From positions 13,786,412 through 13,850,411 of the forward strand of contig CM043965.1 in assembly GCA_014529385.2 (NCBI GenBank): a stretch of 64,000 bases of DNA. The letters run 5' to 3'. The stretch's first letter is position 1, and each line of letters begins with the position of its first letter. Shown here piece after piece: positions 35,791-47,962 of this stretch. Below the pieces are notes generated by a model. That model made no database searches. It was not told where the DNA came from and saw nothing but the letters and a program-made list of their open reading frames with translations. This DNA comes from Adiantum capillus-veneris. Its lineage: Eukaryota > Streptophyta > Polypodiopsida > Polypodiales > Pteridaceae. A program made the position numbers and the translations under genes.

Positions 35791-37044
35791 ATCAAGAAAA
35801 ACAACGGATGAAGGAGAAACAGAGGGTAAGAGAAGAAGCTCAAGCAGAAGCAAAAGAATGCATTGCAAAAAGAAGGCTTCTACGACAACAACAACAATCT
35901 AGAACACCGTTGCGAATCAATGCCAATCGACTAACTAATTTTGACGAAGACACAGTGGAGCCAATAATTGCAGTCAAAGTGGGTAGCAATCAAGTTGCAT
36001 CGACGGCATTGCTTGATTCTGGAGCTCAAGAAAATTTGATCTCTTACAGATTATACAAAAAGCTCAAGCCCAAAGGTCAACTTCATCCTACTCCACAAGT
36101 GCTGGAAAGTAGTACATCACATTCACTGAAAACATTGGGCTGGACTATATTGCATGTACAAATACATCAATATATTTACCCACACAAGTTTTATGTGGTC
36201 GAGGATGAAAGCACACAACACCCCATGTTTTTGGGACAACCTTGGCAAAAAGAGTACAATGTGCAGATAGATTGGAATGCGAATGCAGTCAAAATTCAGC
36301 ATGCACAAGAACAACAGGTGGTAGCCTTTGCCCAGCAACCCCGGAATAATCAGTTGCCAGCAATGCAATCACTGGATAAAGAGCCAAAAGGAAGGGTGCC
36401 ACTAAAGAAAAATATGATACCCAAGGCTAACAAACAGAGAACCGCCAAGCATGTTCACTACAGGTATAAAAAGTCACCGACCGCAGTGCAAAGATCAGAG
36501 TTAGCAACACGAGAAAAACAAGTATGGGTGCGGAAGGTTTAGAAGGGACATGGCAGACAAGCCACAATACAACAGAAGAATTCAACAAAAGCAGATAGTT
36601 CAACCAAAAACCAAGCGAATGAAAAAGATATGGATCCCAAACAAAATTCTTAGCAACAACTCCAATTCGACTCGCATCTGGATCCCGAAACCGAAGCAAA
36701 AGAAACTCCCTTCAGTACAAGCAACATTGGAAGGCAGACAACTGCATATGAAACCGGCAAACCGATTGATGCGGGTACCAATCAGCAACAAAACAATGGC
36801 AACCGAGGCAGTAGCAATAAACCTACAAAAATCGGCAAGGCAAAGCTACACATGGAAAGAAAAAGAGACAAGGTCTACGGCCAATTCCGCCACGAAAATT
36901 CTCTCCACGGAGACAACTATGGCCATATCAACAGTAGCGGCAAAGCAAGCAACTTTTGCAAGCAAGACAATCAAACAAAGAGCAGTAGAGTTACAGCTCT
37001 TACTTGCAAAGAAAACAGGAAACCTCGACGGCAAATGCCAATAA
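35791..37044 (+). pseudogene. E1 second retropepsin-like domain and basic tail
   Basis: It is in one frame with the integrase C-terminus. After a charged helix it has EPIIAVKVGSNQV, then ALLDSGAQENLIS with the complete catalytic DSGA at 36015-36026, then about 75 residues later MFLGQPWQKEYNVQIDW, the hydrophobic-Gly motif of the second half of the retropepsin fold. The tail is Lys/Gln-rich with KQVWVRK, KIWIPNK and RIWIPKPK. A TAG at 36540-36542 splits the tail, and the frame from 36550 ends TAA 37042-37044. This copy best shows that the second domain was a catalytically complete protease. Confidence 0.87.
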
Positions 37045-39891
37045 GCATCTTGCTTATACCCTTCTCTTGCACAGCATTAATTTTTCCATGCATTGATCGA
37101 GTATGCATAATATAGGGCCACATTACACGGCCAAGCATTAGCACAATTTTTTTCAACCCGTGCACGGCACATACACCGAGGTGACACCTTGTCGTCCAAG
37201 AGGACTCCGGCTAGGAGGGGGGGAGGCATTCTCAAATGCGGATCCAATGGCAAAAAGAGCAAAAAAGGGCATGTTTTTCGACTATTTTTAAGGGTTGCTG
37301 TTTGATTGCAAAATTTTCTGGACTAACCCAAGTACATATGCCCTTATACAACATGAATAGACAAGTATATGGGGCCAAACGCCAAATCAAGCCCCTAGGT
37401 GTGTGTATATAAGTAAAAATAGCCATTTTCGAACAAAATATTGGTAAAACGGAGAAAACCGGCCATAAAAATTGCATGTGAGTGTATATAATGTTTTGCG
37501 GTGATGTTTTTGATTTATTATGATTTTTGGGGATTTTTTTGGGTTTGATTTGCTATTTTCCTTTTAATTTTGCTAATAAAAACTTCAAAAATACAAAAGG
37601 CAGGTGAAGAACGGTCGTAATGAAAAATAGAAAATATGGGGATGATCAGTGACTATAGGACAACCTATGGTACAATGGGGTGCAATTATGAGACTGGAGC
37701 GGAAAGCGTGTTTTGGCCAGATTTTGACCGAAACGTCAAATTTCTTGTAAACTGGGCAAATGGAGTCCAAATCAAGAAATTTTTGAGCCTAAACCATATC
37801 TCACAAGATGTTGGGAGCACATGTCAAATTTCATGAAAAGTGGTTCGGGGACCCCCATTATAAGAAATTTTCACTTCATTTTAAGCTCATTTCCACTATT
37901 GACTTTTGAGAGAGAGCTTCTGCCACCTAGAGCGAACGGAACTTCCAGCAGCTTCTACGACGCGCACGACTACCCGACAGGTTCCATACATGAGAGGTAG
38001 GCTCACCACCTTGAGCTTTTCGCGCATGTTTGTTGTTTTGTCGCGAAAACTAGCATAGGGTTCACACAGAAAGCGGGCAGTAGAGACCTACAAGTAGAAG
38101 TGGCCACCTAACGGCTAACCCAAAAGCAATGAGACTTCATCAACAGCTTACCCTAGCATAGGAGACCAGTCTTGGATGCCCAAAGATAGTAGAAAACCAT
38201 CGGGAAAAACCCTAATTCCTAGATCCCCGCAAGAGGCCACCAAATGGGAAATCGGCAGAGAGGCGCCCAAATGCCACCAAAATTCATGGGTAGGAGCATC
38301 TCGACATGCTCGACAAGTCTATGTAGCCCACATGACCAAAAGGTGATCCGAAACGGCACTAAACTTCAGAAACGGCATCAGACAAACAAAGCGTCAAATA
38401 GCTCTCGCGGCCAAACCGCATGTCCGTTTGTCACCAAACTTCACGAGCGGCTTTCCTAGACCATCAACAACCAAGTCCTATGGTGGTAGACCACCACAAG
38501 TCATCGAATATATGAAAACGCAACCATGGGTGCTTTTAGAGCAACAAATTACCAAACGGAGCTCCGGTGAAGCCAAAGTCGACAAAAACCATACGGCAAG
38601 GATCCCCAAGGGATCGGGAAGCTATGGAGACTAACATCAAGAAATTTCATCGCCAAAAAGCACTCCAAAAGTCAGAAAACAGCTCGGAGGCTCTAAAATC
38701 CACACAGGGAGTTTTTTTTTTCTATCTATTTGACTTTTTTGTTGAAATAAGGCTTAAAAGGGACTCAGGGGGACTAAGGGCAGGCACCAGTAGCACCTTC
38801 AGTAAAAATTTCATCAGGAGACATCCTACGCGTAGGATGTCTCAAGGCCATTTTTGGGCACAAAACCCAACATTTTTCATTTCCCAAAGTTTCTAAATGA
38901 CCTTTACATGCTAGCCATCAAGTTTCATCACATTTGGACAAAAATTGACCTCATATGTATGAAAAAACGCAAAGTTAGGGCATAGAGGCAATAATGGGCC
39001 ATAGACCTACCAAAACTTGTCCAAATCACATGAAACTTGCACAATACATTCATGAGCACATTGCCAACCAATCTGTGTGGTCACCTACAAAAAATGTTGG
39101 AATAAACATCCTACGCGTAGGATGTCTAAATGACATTTTTGGCCCACAGATGATGTTTTTCAATTCCAGATATTTTCATATCACCTTCAAGAGCTCAGAT
39201 ATCAAGTTTCAAGCCATTCTATTATTTTTGACCCCCAACACCTCCAAGATACACTTTTTGAGCCCAAAAACACTACACATGGTCTTACCAACACCAATCC
39301 TTGTCCAAATCAAAATCCAAGAGCATGGCCATAGTCCACAGGCCAAGAACTACCCACAGAACAAATCTCAAGCTATTTTGATGAAAAAGACATCCTACGT
39401 GTAGGATGTCTCTAGCATAATTTTGACCTTATGTGCAAGAAATGACATCATGGGAGCCATTACCATGGTGCAAGGAGCCCATATATCAAATTTCAACCCA
39501 TTTGGATATCATTTGCCACCTGTTGTGGACATCCTACCCAATTTATGAGCCTAAAGCCTGCCCAAAAATGCACTTTTTGATGCCCACATCCAATTCCAAT
39601 CACATAGCCATGTTGCACAGGCCAAAGGCCACCAGCCTGCCAAGTTTCACCAAAAACTGATGAAAAAGAGATCCTACACGTAGGATGTCTAAATGATAAA
39701 TTTTGGCCAGAATTATAATGTGAGCCCATGTAGGGTTTCCCAAGTTCCTTTTAAGTTTTATTTTCAATTTCCAAGTCATTTGGATAGTTAAAACTCAGTT
39801 TCTCAGCTGATATGGAAAAAACGCTAACTTCGAACTACTGAGTGCAACAGGATCTATGGCAGTCGCAAAATCACCGGCAAAGAAGTAGAGG
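37045..39891 (+). other. E1 non-coding region between pol and 3' ORF
   Basis: About 2.85 kb collinear with 23927-26302 in E2, plus one more palindrome unit. It carries the two TATATAA boxes (37406-37412 and 37487-37494). No gene is supported on either strand; short frames across the palindromes give spurious HPTRRMS-like peptides. Confidence 0.65.
38819..39690. repeat. Palindrome array at ~285-bp spacing, E1
   Basis: Copies lie at 38819-38842 (perfect), 39104-39127, 39388-39411 and 39667-39690. Spacings are 285, 284 and 279 bp. An extra half site (GGACATCCTACCC) is near 39528. E2 has only three copies, so the arrays differ by one unit, as expected of a tandem repeat that gains or loses units. 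Confidence 0.9.
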
Positions 39892-41067
39892 ATGACCATT
39901 AAAACTATTTGGCAGAAGTGGAGCCGTTTGTCATCCTAAAAGGAACTCTAAAGCCAACCAGCACGTGGATTCAAGAGGACTTGCTAGAGTCTAATGATCT
40001 GAAGATCTACCAAGGCGTGTTCAAAGACACTGAAGGAAATGTAATAGAGCTACCCATGCTACCTCGGGAGCTCAATGAGTTTGTCAAAAGCAAGATGGCA
40101 GAGTACCTGGAGAAGATAGATCTCCATAATTATTTTGAAGCTGTGCCAGGTGGAATTGACATAAAAAGAGTATGGGAATTTGTGACTACAATCAAAGAAG
40201 ATGGAGTGGCCAGAGTTACGGATCTGCAGGGCAAGCTGGACACTGTGATTGTAATCACAGAGAAAGTAGTGGCAGCTGCACTAGACCTCTCTAACAAAGG
40301 GGATAGTGTAACCAAAAGAAGTGATGAAGTCAAGGTGTACACAAAAAAGAAAAGCAACTACACCTTTGAAGACATTGCAAACCCTAAAGTGGCAACCAGT
40401 ATTTCCATACGTATACAAAGTGGCCACAAAAGTACAGAATGCCGCCTGGAGCAATAGCCACAACCTTCACCTGGGTAATGCAGAAGAGCAAGCCGAAGGT
40501 GATCAACTATGTGGCTTATATCCATGACAATCTGGTAAAGATGGGCAACAAGAACCCCACCTACATTGTGCCGGGTGAGCTGATCACGAAAGTGGTTTAT
40601 GGGGCATTGCACGCCAAGGGAAGATGGCCTGACCCTCCATCACAGAATGACTGGCTAAGGCTCAAGGAAGATAAAGAGGATGAACCGCTCAAAGCTCCCA
40701 GAGTAGCAACACGTTTGAAGCGCCGGTTAGAGACCGTGCAAGAGGAGCAGCCAAAGTTGAAGAAGGGAAAGAAGGAATCTGTACAAGTGCTGTTCAAAGA
40801 GACAAAATCACAGAAAGCGGCATGGCTAGAGCGGCTAATGGAAAGCTTCAGAGCCGAAAGAGCCCTCAAGGGAGATTTGAAAGAATTATGGAAGCCATCA
40901 CTGGAAACCATGTCGGGATCATCCCGAAGGGTGCACAGAGACACGTTTGAAGATTATATCAAAAATTTTGAGATCTTGGATGCTACAGTAGAAAATATCC
41001 CAAATGTACCATTTACAGAAGCAGAAGTGGATGAAGTCCGACGGCAACTGCTAGAAGAGCAGGAAGG

Positions 41068-41106
<39 letters not shown>

Positions 41107-43273
41107 AGGAGGACAGGGACTTCAAGAAAAAGCCGGCAACTCCACTGTCCAGCCCGGATTCCAGCCCACCGCCATCACCACCTCCTCGTAGCCCTCCACA
41201 AACTCAACAAAAGGAGGAGCTAGACAAATCTGAAGATCAAGAAGATTCAAGGCAAGAACAGAGCCAAGAGCAAGAGCAAAAAGAAGAAGCTAAGCCCAAA
41301 CATGAGCAGCCAGAGCGAGATAAAGCAAGGTTTAATACGTTTCTTGATCTACTAGCTGCGGGATATTCAAGAGAAGAGGCAGCCACAGTCACATTTGACT
41401 TGGCAAGCACAGGGCCCAAAGAACAGATGCAGAGCCGGCGGGTGGTTAGTGCAGTGGACCTGCAGCCACCCACCAATGATTGGGATGTGGTGATGACCAA
41501 GCTAATCGGGCTCAGGGCACAACCAATGGCCACGGAAAGTGAGATGGTTAATCTCAAAGCCAATGAAGTTTTTATCAAATCCGAAGTAGACACACTAAAA
41601 AAACAAAGCCAAGGGCATATAAAGAAAGAAGAAGAGTTGCAAGCCAGTCTAGCCATGGCATTGCAAAGATTCCAGGAGATGGAAAGAGAGAATCAGGCAG
41701 CAGCTCAAAGACTGCAAGGAGCTGAAGAAGAATACAGAAAACTCAGCAAGTCATTGATAGATGCAGAGAGGGAAAGGGACAACCTAACCCTACAACTTGC
41801 TGAAGAGTCCAAGGAAGTGGAAGCCATGCGGAATGCCAAAGAGAAGGCAAAGATAGAGCAGGAGGCTAGCCAGGATGAGGTCATCGAGCTCAAAGACCAG
41901 ATTAAAGTTAAAGATCAAACCATCCAACGGCTACGGGCATCTCTTGCCAGAGTCAGAGCTACTAGCTCGACTCACACCACTTCAGAGAGTCAGCTTTATG
42001 AAGAATAAATGAAAGAGCTCCAAAAGGAGTTAACCTTAGAGAAAAAGCAGAGGCTGATGATGGCCGAGGGGTTAGTGGTCATGCAAACCCGCATGTAAGA
42101 AGAGCACAAGGCAATGCAGAATGAGCTGGAAACCATCAAGAGAAAGATTGAGGAGGCGGAGAAGATAAATGCTGATTTGAACGACCTCCTTGTGAATATG
42201 GGAGAGCAAGCTGAAGCAGAAAAGAAGACATTCCAAAAGCAAATAGAAGAGTTGAGAGGCTAGCAGACAGAAGAGCAGTTCAGCACCAGCGGGCCAGAAG
42301 CCATGGAAGGAATAGATTTAGAGAATGTGGTAGATCCTGTGGACACACCCATGCAAGAGGAAATCCTTGTAGGACCCTCTCAAGAGCCACAAGATCTGAC
42401 ACAAGAAGAAGAAGAGAAGCTGCGAAAGGCCATAGAAGCAGAAATCAGAGATACGGCCAAAGAAGCCTTGGAATGGGAGCAGAGGGTCTTTAAATCAATG
42501 ACTATTCAAAAGATAGACGCCAGCAACCTTCGGCGTGAATGGCTACAGCCCTCTCTCCCATATCCTCTGCTAAAGTACGAAGCTGCTACAATCAACAAAG
42601 GAATTAGAGAAGAGCCAACAGTGCCACTATACACAACAGACATCTCCAAGCCTGAAGGGGTAAAGTTGAAAGTTGACTCTCAACCCATATGGAGAAAGGC
42701 ATGGCTTACAAAATATCCATAGTATCTAATCTATCTGGTAGAGGCACCAAAATTCATCAGAGATAACCTAAGTTTCTACCCTCTACCAAGGATGCGGACG
42801 TGGAAGGCCCATGAGCTATTGCAAAGAAGCCAACCTACTTGGCTAAATTACCCGAAGCTGCCAGGCTTGAAGGCAGGCGAGAGAATAAGTGTTCAATACA
42901 TGGTGAAAACCCTAACGGGCGCATCAAATTGTTCACTGGCTCGCCTGACCTATCTTGCATTATGATGAGAAATATTTGCAAAACACTTTTGGCAGTCTTC
43001 GAGACATTCAAACCAAGCCAGGCGACAGACAATATCTTCTTCTTTCAAGATACATACAGATGTGCATACGATCTGTCTGGTCACCCTTCCAAGGAGGTGA
43101 TACATGCATTGTATCAAAGGATCATGTTTTTGCCATCCTATCACCTCCAGGCCTTTGAAGAAGCTTTCTACACCGGCTTCTTCACAATCAGCACTGACAT
43201 ATTCGGCCCCACACTACTAGCTCAACATGCAAGATATGAGTCACTGCTCAAGATGAGAGAAAGCCTAAGATGA
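39892..43273 (+). pseudogene. E1 3' ORF: large coiled-coil protein
   Basis: The equivalent start is ATG 39892; a 1-bp deletion soon after shifts the frame, so the open part begins near 39909 (AEVEPFVIL). Further damage lies near 40400, 41190 (TAG), 42006 (TAA), 42098 (TAA), 42260 (TAG), 42719 (TAG) and 42900. The layout matches E2: N-terminal globular part, (GAGA)n-encoded Glu/Arg run near 41077, long coiled coil, and C-terminal domain ending SLLKMRESLR and TGA 43271-43273. No membrane segment is seen. The better conserved N- and C-terminal blocks argue that the intact protein had a job in the element. Confidence 0.75.
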
Positions 43274-43311
43274 AGAAGCAGCTCAACAGCCATGTCGGGG
43301 ACGACATGAGC

Positions 43312-43325
43312 AAGGAGGGGGGGAG
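43312..43325 (+). other. E1 polypurine tract
   Basis: AAGGAGGGGGGGAG lies just before the 3' LTR, identical to that of E2, and is preceded by the same ATGTCGGGGACGACATG near-palindrome. Confidence 0.9.
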
Positions 43326-44251
43326 TGTTAGAAGCTGGACACACCCTACGGAACATGACTGCTCGGCAGATTATTATTTTTTGTAATTATTCATTTATTG
43401 AGAAAACTCAACATTCCACCTTTGTAAATATTGGGGCTTGCAGAAGTTTCCAAATTGTATCCCAGTTTTGACACTTAGATTGAGTAAATGGTTAAATTGG
43501 AACATTAGGGTTTGAGAATTGTAAGGTATTTATACCACTTTTTGACCTTAATGAAAAAACATTTTGTCATTTTAAAAAAGTTTGAAGTCTGTGAGTGAGC
43601 GTACTGTGTACGAGAGAGAGTGAGAGCTTCATCTTGACGCTACGCGTGCACTGGTGGTCGGAATTGAGTGCGGAGAAGTACAACGTGTTGCCCCCGACGA
43701 GAGCTACATGCCAATATCTACATTGTGCACGTACGGTCCAGTTTTGCGAGCTCCATCTACGAGCTTCATTTGGTAATTCGGTGAGCATACGTTATCCGTT
43801 TTCGCATTTCAACATATCCACGCGTTCGCATTGAGTAGAGCTACACATTAAGCACTTTAGATTACGAAAACGACGACCCGCAAATTTCGACCAGACATCC
43901 TACGTGATTTTGCATCAGGTGTTTTGTGTTGGGGTTTTGGTTCATAGACCTTAGGGAGAGCGACCTATTGGTGTTAGTAGGGTCTCCTTCAAGTTCTGTG
44001 GCGTTTCGAGATTGTTTGATGGGTATTCGGCTCTAAAAAGCGTTGTAGGAAGTTTCCTCTTATGCACTCATGAAGGCTGTAGCTTAGACATTGGGTAGAG
44101 ACCTCTATAGGAATTAGTTAGGAGTCGGTCGAGTGTAGGTTGACACCCTATGCTTGCTTCCACGCGCATGCGGGTCAAGCTTCGTCCTTAGTTGACAAAT
44201 CTTGTTAGGTGAGTTCTCGCTGTGCTGACGTCCGTCGCGGCGTATCCGTCC

Positions 44252-44254
<3 letters not shown>
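43326..44254 (+). repeat. E1 3' LTR
   Basis: This 929-bp LTR starts TGTTAGAAG and ends CCGTCCAAC; the final A is lost where a (TC)n tract begins. It shares the E1-type 5' block with 4785-5715. A half palindrome lies near 43892. Confidence 0.94.
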
Positions 44255-44910
<656 letters not shown>

Positions 44911-44913
<3 letters not shown>

Positions 44914-45599
44914 AATATGGTCAGCCCAGAAGCGGGTGACCGCGCGACCATAGGGGTCCTTGGGGAGGAAGGATGCTGCATCAGCAGACTGCTAAGCTTC
45001 GCCAATGTATTACTCGATGCCCTTGGCCTTCAGAGCAATGAGGACCGGCATCAAGCCAAACATGTTGAGCCATGTGTTGAGAACTCAAACATTGTCTAAA
45101 GGCATTGTTTGCGAGCGAAAGCCATGGTTTGTGAGCGAAAGCAAGCATGCAGAAGAGGAGTGGGCCTCGGTTTGAGAGAACTGTTGGTGAAACGACTGAA
45201 TGTATGTATGTATGTATGCCTGCCCTAGCCGACTCTCTGCTGCATAGAGGAGCTTCTGGAAGGTGCTAGAAGACCTCAATTTTCATGAGTATTGCTGCTC
45301 GCATGCTTTCCATTTCGTGGACGCCTGAATTCGCTCTTCCATAATATGGTATAGATAGATAGATTCATCCTCCACTTCTACCTACACTTCACAATGTGGC
45401 TAAAGAAGCGCTCTATTTTACAATGCCAACATGACCTGTCCTTTCGATTCGATTGAAGAGTGACACAAGATAAAGAGTCGATGTTGACTTTATAGCTTGG
45501 AAAATTTCGTGAGGACTCCTGAGGAGGCCCTCCTCTCACACTCTCTCTGTCTCTCTCGCAGACGCGCGCGCGCACGCACGCACACACACACATTTGCAG
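44911..45599. other. Intergenic and putative promoter/5' leader of the kinase gene
   Basis: No gene is supported. It contains a short tandem (GCGAGCGAAAGCCATG-like words near 45107-45145), a TATG repeat near 45200, and a GC/AC alternating purine-pyrimidine tract at 45561-45591 immediately before the kinase ATG. A ~30-bp sequence at 45313-45350 repeats one at 44437-44466. Confidence 0.5.
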
Positions 45600-46925
45600 A
45601 TGGAGAGCCCTCTGCAATCAAAAGAAGAGCTTATATCTTGCAAGAAGAGCAAAGGAAGCAAATACATATGTTGGGTGGTAACGCTGCTCTCAGGGGCCAT
45701 CAGTGTCCTTGTGGTCTTCTCAAATGGTCTGGCAACCCACAAGCACTCACAGTCCGTTTACATAGTAGGGGTGACCCTCAGCAACGTCGCCATAGCCTTC
45801 CTTTTGGTCTGTCTGCGCTACGCCTATGGCATCAAAACGAAAGAGGATGTGAAGCGCACTGTGAATGCACGAGAGCTGGATATGGAAGCCGATGCAGAGT
45901 TTCTCAAAACCCTAACTGGCCTCCCAACCCGCTTCACATTCAAAGCTCTGGAATTGGCGACGCAGAACTTCAGCAACAAGCTCGGACGAGGTGGGTTCGG
46001 ATCCGTGTATGAAGGCATTCTCTCTGATGGGACCAAAGTCGCTGTGAAGCGCCTCGAGCACGAGGGTCGTGGACAAAAGGAATTTTGTGCAGAGGTTGCG
46101 ATCATATCGAGAATTCGGCACTTGAATCTTGTCTGCTTGAAGGGCTTCTGTGCGGAAGGAGCTGAGAGATTGCTCGTATATGAGTACATGCCTCGGGGTT
46201 CTCTTGATAGATGGATCTTCCAAGAGAAGAGCTCTATGTCGCCATTATCGACATTCCTCAGTTGGGAGACAAGGTATAATATTGCTCTTGAAACAGCGCG
46301 TGGTTTGGCTTACTTGCATGAAGAGTGTGAAGAGAGGATCTTGCATCTGGATGTGAAGCCGCAAAACATACTGCTGGATGAGCGGTTTCGTGCAAAGGTG
46401 TCGGATTTCGGGCTTTCACGGAGCATGGATAGAGCGCAAAGCAGGCTTGTGACTACTATGAGGGGAACCCCGGGTTACCTTGCTCCAGAGTGGCTTACCG
46501 ATGCGGGTATAGACAGCAAAACAGATGTGTATAGCTATGGAATGGTAGTGCTTGAGCTTGTAAGTGGGCGTAGGAGCGTCGATCAATCGCAATCCAACCC
46601 AGAGCACTGGTTTTTACCCACAATGGCTTTTAAGAAGATGCAGGAGGAGCTTGTTTTGGATATGGTGGACCCTTTGTTGCATGGAAAGCTTGATGAAAGT
46701 GTCTGCAAGCAAGCTTGGACGATGTTGAGTATTGCACTATGGTGTATACAAGAGGAAGTCAGCGTAAGGCCGAAGATGAGCAGCGTTGTACAGATGCTGG
46801 AGGGCACCATTCCAGTAGAGAAGCCTCCTCTTTCGAACCTTTTTGTGTCGGAGAAACTTTCGCTTGACTCATCCCTAGTGTCCATCACGATTGCGGATTC
46901 AGAAACTCTCACCCTACCAAGATAA
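45600..46925 (+). CDS. Receptor-like Ser/Thr kinase, SD2-5/LRK10L-like, without ectodomain
   Basis: An intact single-exon gene of 441 residues starting at ATG 45600 (MESPLQSKEEL). Two hydrophobic segments (about residues 24-40 and 52-71) could anchor it in the membrane. A full kinase domain follows: glycine loop LGRGGFGSVYEG (128-139), VAVKR Lys150, Glu165, catalytic loop HLDVKPQN (249-256; Leu instead of Arg before Asp251, so non-RD), DFG (269-271), APEW (295-298) and a conserved Arg390 in the C-lobe. The motifs resemble SD2-5-type lectin receptor kinases, but the lectin, PAN and signal peptide regions are absent. It probably phosphorylates proteins at a membrane, with an unknown ligand or partner. 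It lies among repeats but is undamaged, which suggests selection. Confidence 0.88.
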   Translation: MESPLQSKEELISCKKSKGSKYICWVVTLLSGAISVLVVFSNGLATHKHSQSVYIVGVTLSNVAIAFLLVCLRYAYGIKTKEDVKRTVNARELDMEADAEFLKTLTGLPTRFTFKALELATQNFSNKLGRGGFGSVYEGILSDGTKVAVKRLEHEGRGQKEFCAEVAIISRIRHLNLVCLKGFCAEGAERLLVYEYMPRGSLDRWIFQEKSSMSPLSTFLSWETRYNIALETARGLAYLHEECEERILHLDVKPQNILLDERFRAKVSDFGLSRSMDRAQSRLVTTMRGTPGYLAPEWLTDAGIDSKTDVYSYGMVVLELVSGRRSVDQSQSNPEHWFLPTMAFKKMQEELVLDMVDPLLHGKLDESVCKQAWTMLSIALWCIQEEVSVRPKMSSVVQMLEGTIPVEKPPLSNLFVSEKLSLDSSLVSITIADSETLTLPR

Positions 46926-47560
46926 CAACAACATGATGGTGCACCATTCTGATGGCACATGTAGGAGTTGCAGGTGGCCTGGATGGGCCTGAATTTACAC
47001 ATTTTTGATGTGTTTCCACTCATTTGTATTCTTTGTAAACATAGTGACAGATGTGCAGAAAAGCATCTGCTTTATGTTGTAAAGAGCCAGTCTTGGCAAG
47101 CTTCTCTGAGGCAGTTGGAGAATGGTTTCCCGGCCCTGGTCCGAATTGTATCGTATTATATATGGTTGTATATGAGCTTGCAATGTTCAAAGTTATGTTG
47201 TACCCTTTGAATCTGTGTGAGAGTGCTCCATTGTCAAGTCAAGAATCAATTTTGCATTCTCTTTATTTGGAATTTGAAGATGCTCTGCCAAGAGTTTGGT
47301 GGAAATTTTTGCATCATGCGTAGATGTGCTTATTAACATTGGCATTGATTAATACGAAATTAGGCGGCGTATGCCATCCTTGGTGTTGAATACAGTTTTT
47401 GCCCACCTTACAACAAAGCAAAGCATGTTAGGCCAACTCTTTGCCTGTGACTTGGCTGAATCATTCAAAGGGGCGCTCTTGCGCACATGCAGTCTCATAT
47501 GCCTGATGGTTGCCCGTTTTGGAGAATGCAAGGCACGAATTGCCTTGCTCAGAATGCTCT
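46926..47560. other. 3' untranslated and intergenic stretch after the kinase
   Basis: AT-rich with T-rich and TGTA-containing words (TTTGTAAAC, TTGTATATG) typical of plant 3' ends around 47020-47210. No other gene is supported. A clear AATAAA was not seen. Confidence 0.4.
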
Positions 47561-47962
47561 TAGAAGGGATGAGAGCTAGAAATCATCATTTATAAGAACA
47601 GTTGAAGGCAGCACATGCATATGTAAATGATAGTATTTCTGAAAAGAAATTCTGAAATCGTGGGTAACAATGCGGCTCACATGCTGTTGATGCATCTGCA
47701 TGTGGTGCCTTCAACTGTTCTTATAAATGATGGTTTCTAGCTCTCATCCCTTCCGTAAAGAAATTCTGAAATCGTGGGTAACAACACGGCTCACATGCTA
47801 TTGATGCATATGCATGTGGTGCCTTCAACTGTTCTTATAAATGATGATTTCTAGCTCTCATCCCTTCCGTGTGTTGTTGGACCACCCTTGCAACAGAGTA
47901 GTCCTAATGGCTGTGTGCAGCGGTAGCATGTGAGTATAGCAATGTTACCCACGATTTCAAAA
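47560..47962. repeat. Foldback repeat: 114-bp tandem pair with inverted ends
   Basis: Two direct copies begin AAAGAAATTCTGAAATCG at 47643 and 47757 (114 bp apart). The end of each copy (CTTCAACTGTTCTTATAAATGAT...CTCATCCCTTC) occurs inverted at about 47563-47612. The start of each copy (GAAATCGTGGGTAACA) occurs inverted at about 47943-47958. The block can therefore fold into stems of about 50 and 16 bp. It may be a foldback or MITE-type element or a hairpin-forming transcript source. Confidence 0.7.

Larger units (their letters stand above)
4785..44254 (+). mobile_element. E1: outer OTA-type Ty3/gypsy LTR retrotransposon, split by a nested insertion
   Basis: Its ends are two LTRs (4785-5715 and 43326-44254) that share a diagnostic 5' block containing ACATGACTGCTCGGCAG. 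The three inner LTRs lack that block. Without the nested DNA it is about 18.7 kb. The order is LTR, primer site, leader with palindromes, gag, protease 1, RT, RNase H, integrase, protease 2, basic tail, non-coding palindrome array, 3' ORF, polypurine tract, LTR. The gag gene is interrupted between 9935 and 30701. The frames carry many stops, frameshifts and deletions, so it cannot move on its own. The left flank is (TG)n and the right flank is (TC)n, and no target-site duplication is visible. Confidence 0.92.

Noticed and set aside
37585-39729. Minus- and plus-strand frames repeating HPTRRMS-like peptides
   Set aside because: They are translations of the 24-bp palindrome in non-coding DNA; the surrounding frames are not conserved between E1 and E2.
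45594-45599. Kinase start two codons upstream at a TTG
   Set aside because: The first ATG at 45600 gives a normal protein; there is no reason to assume a non-ATG start.
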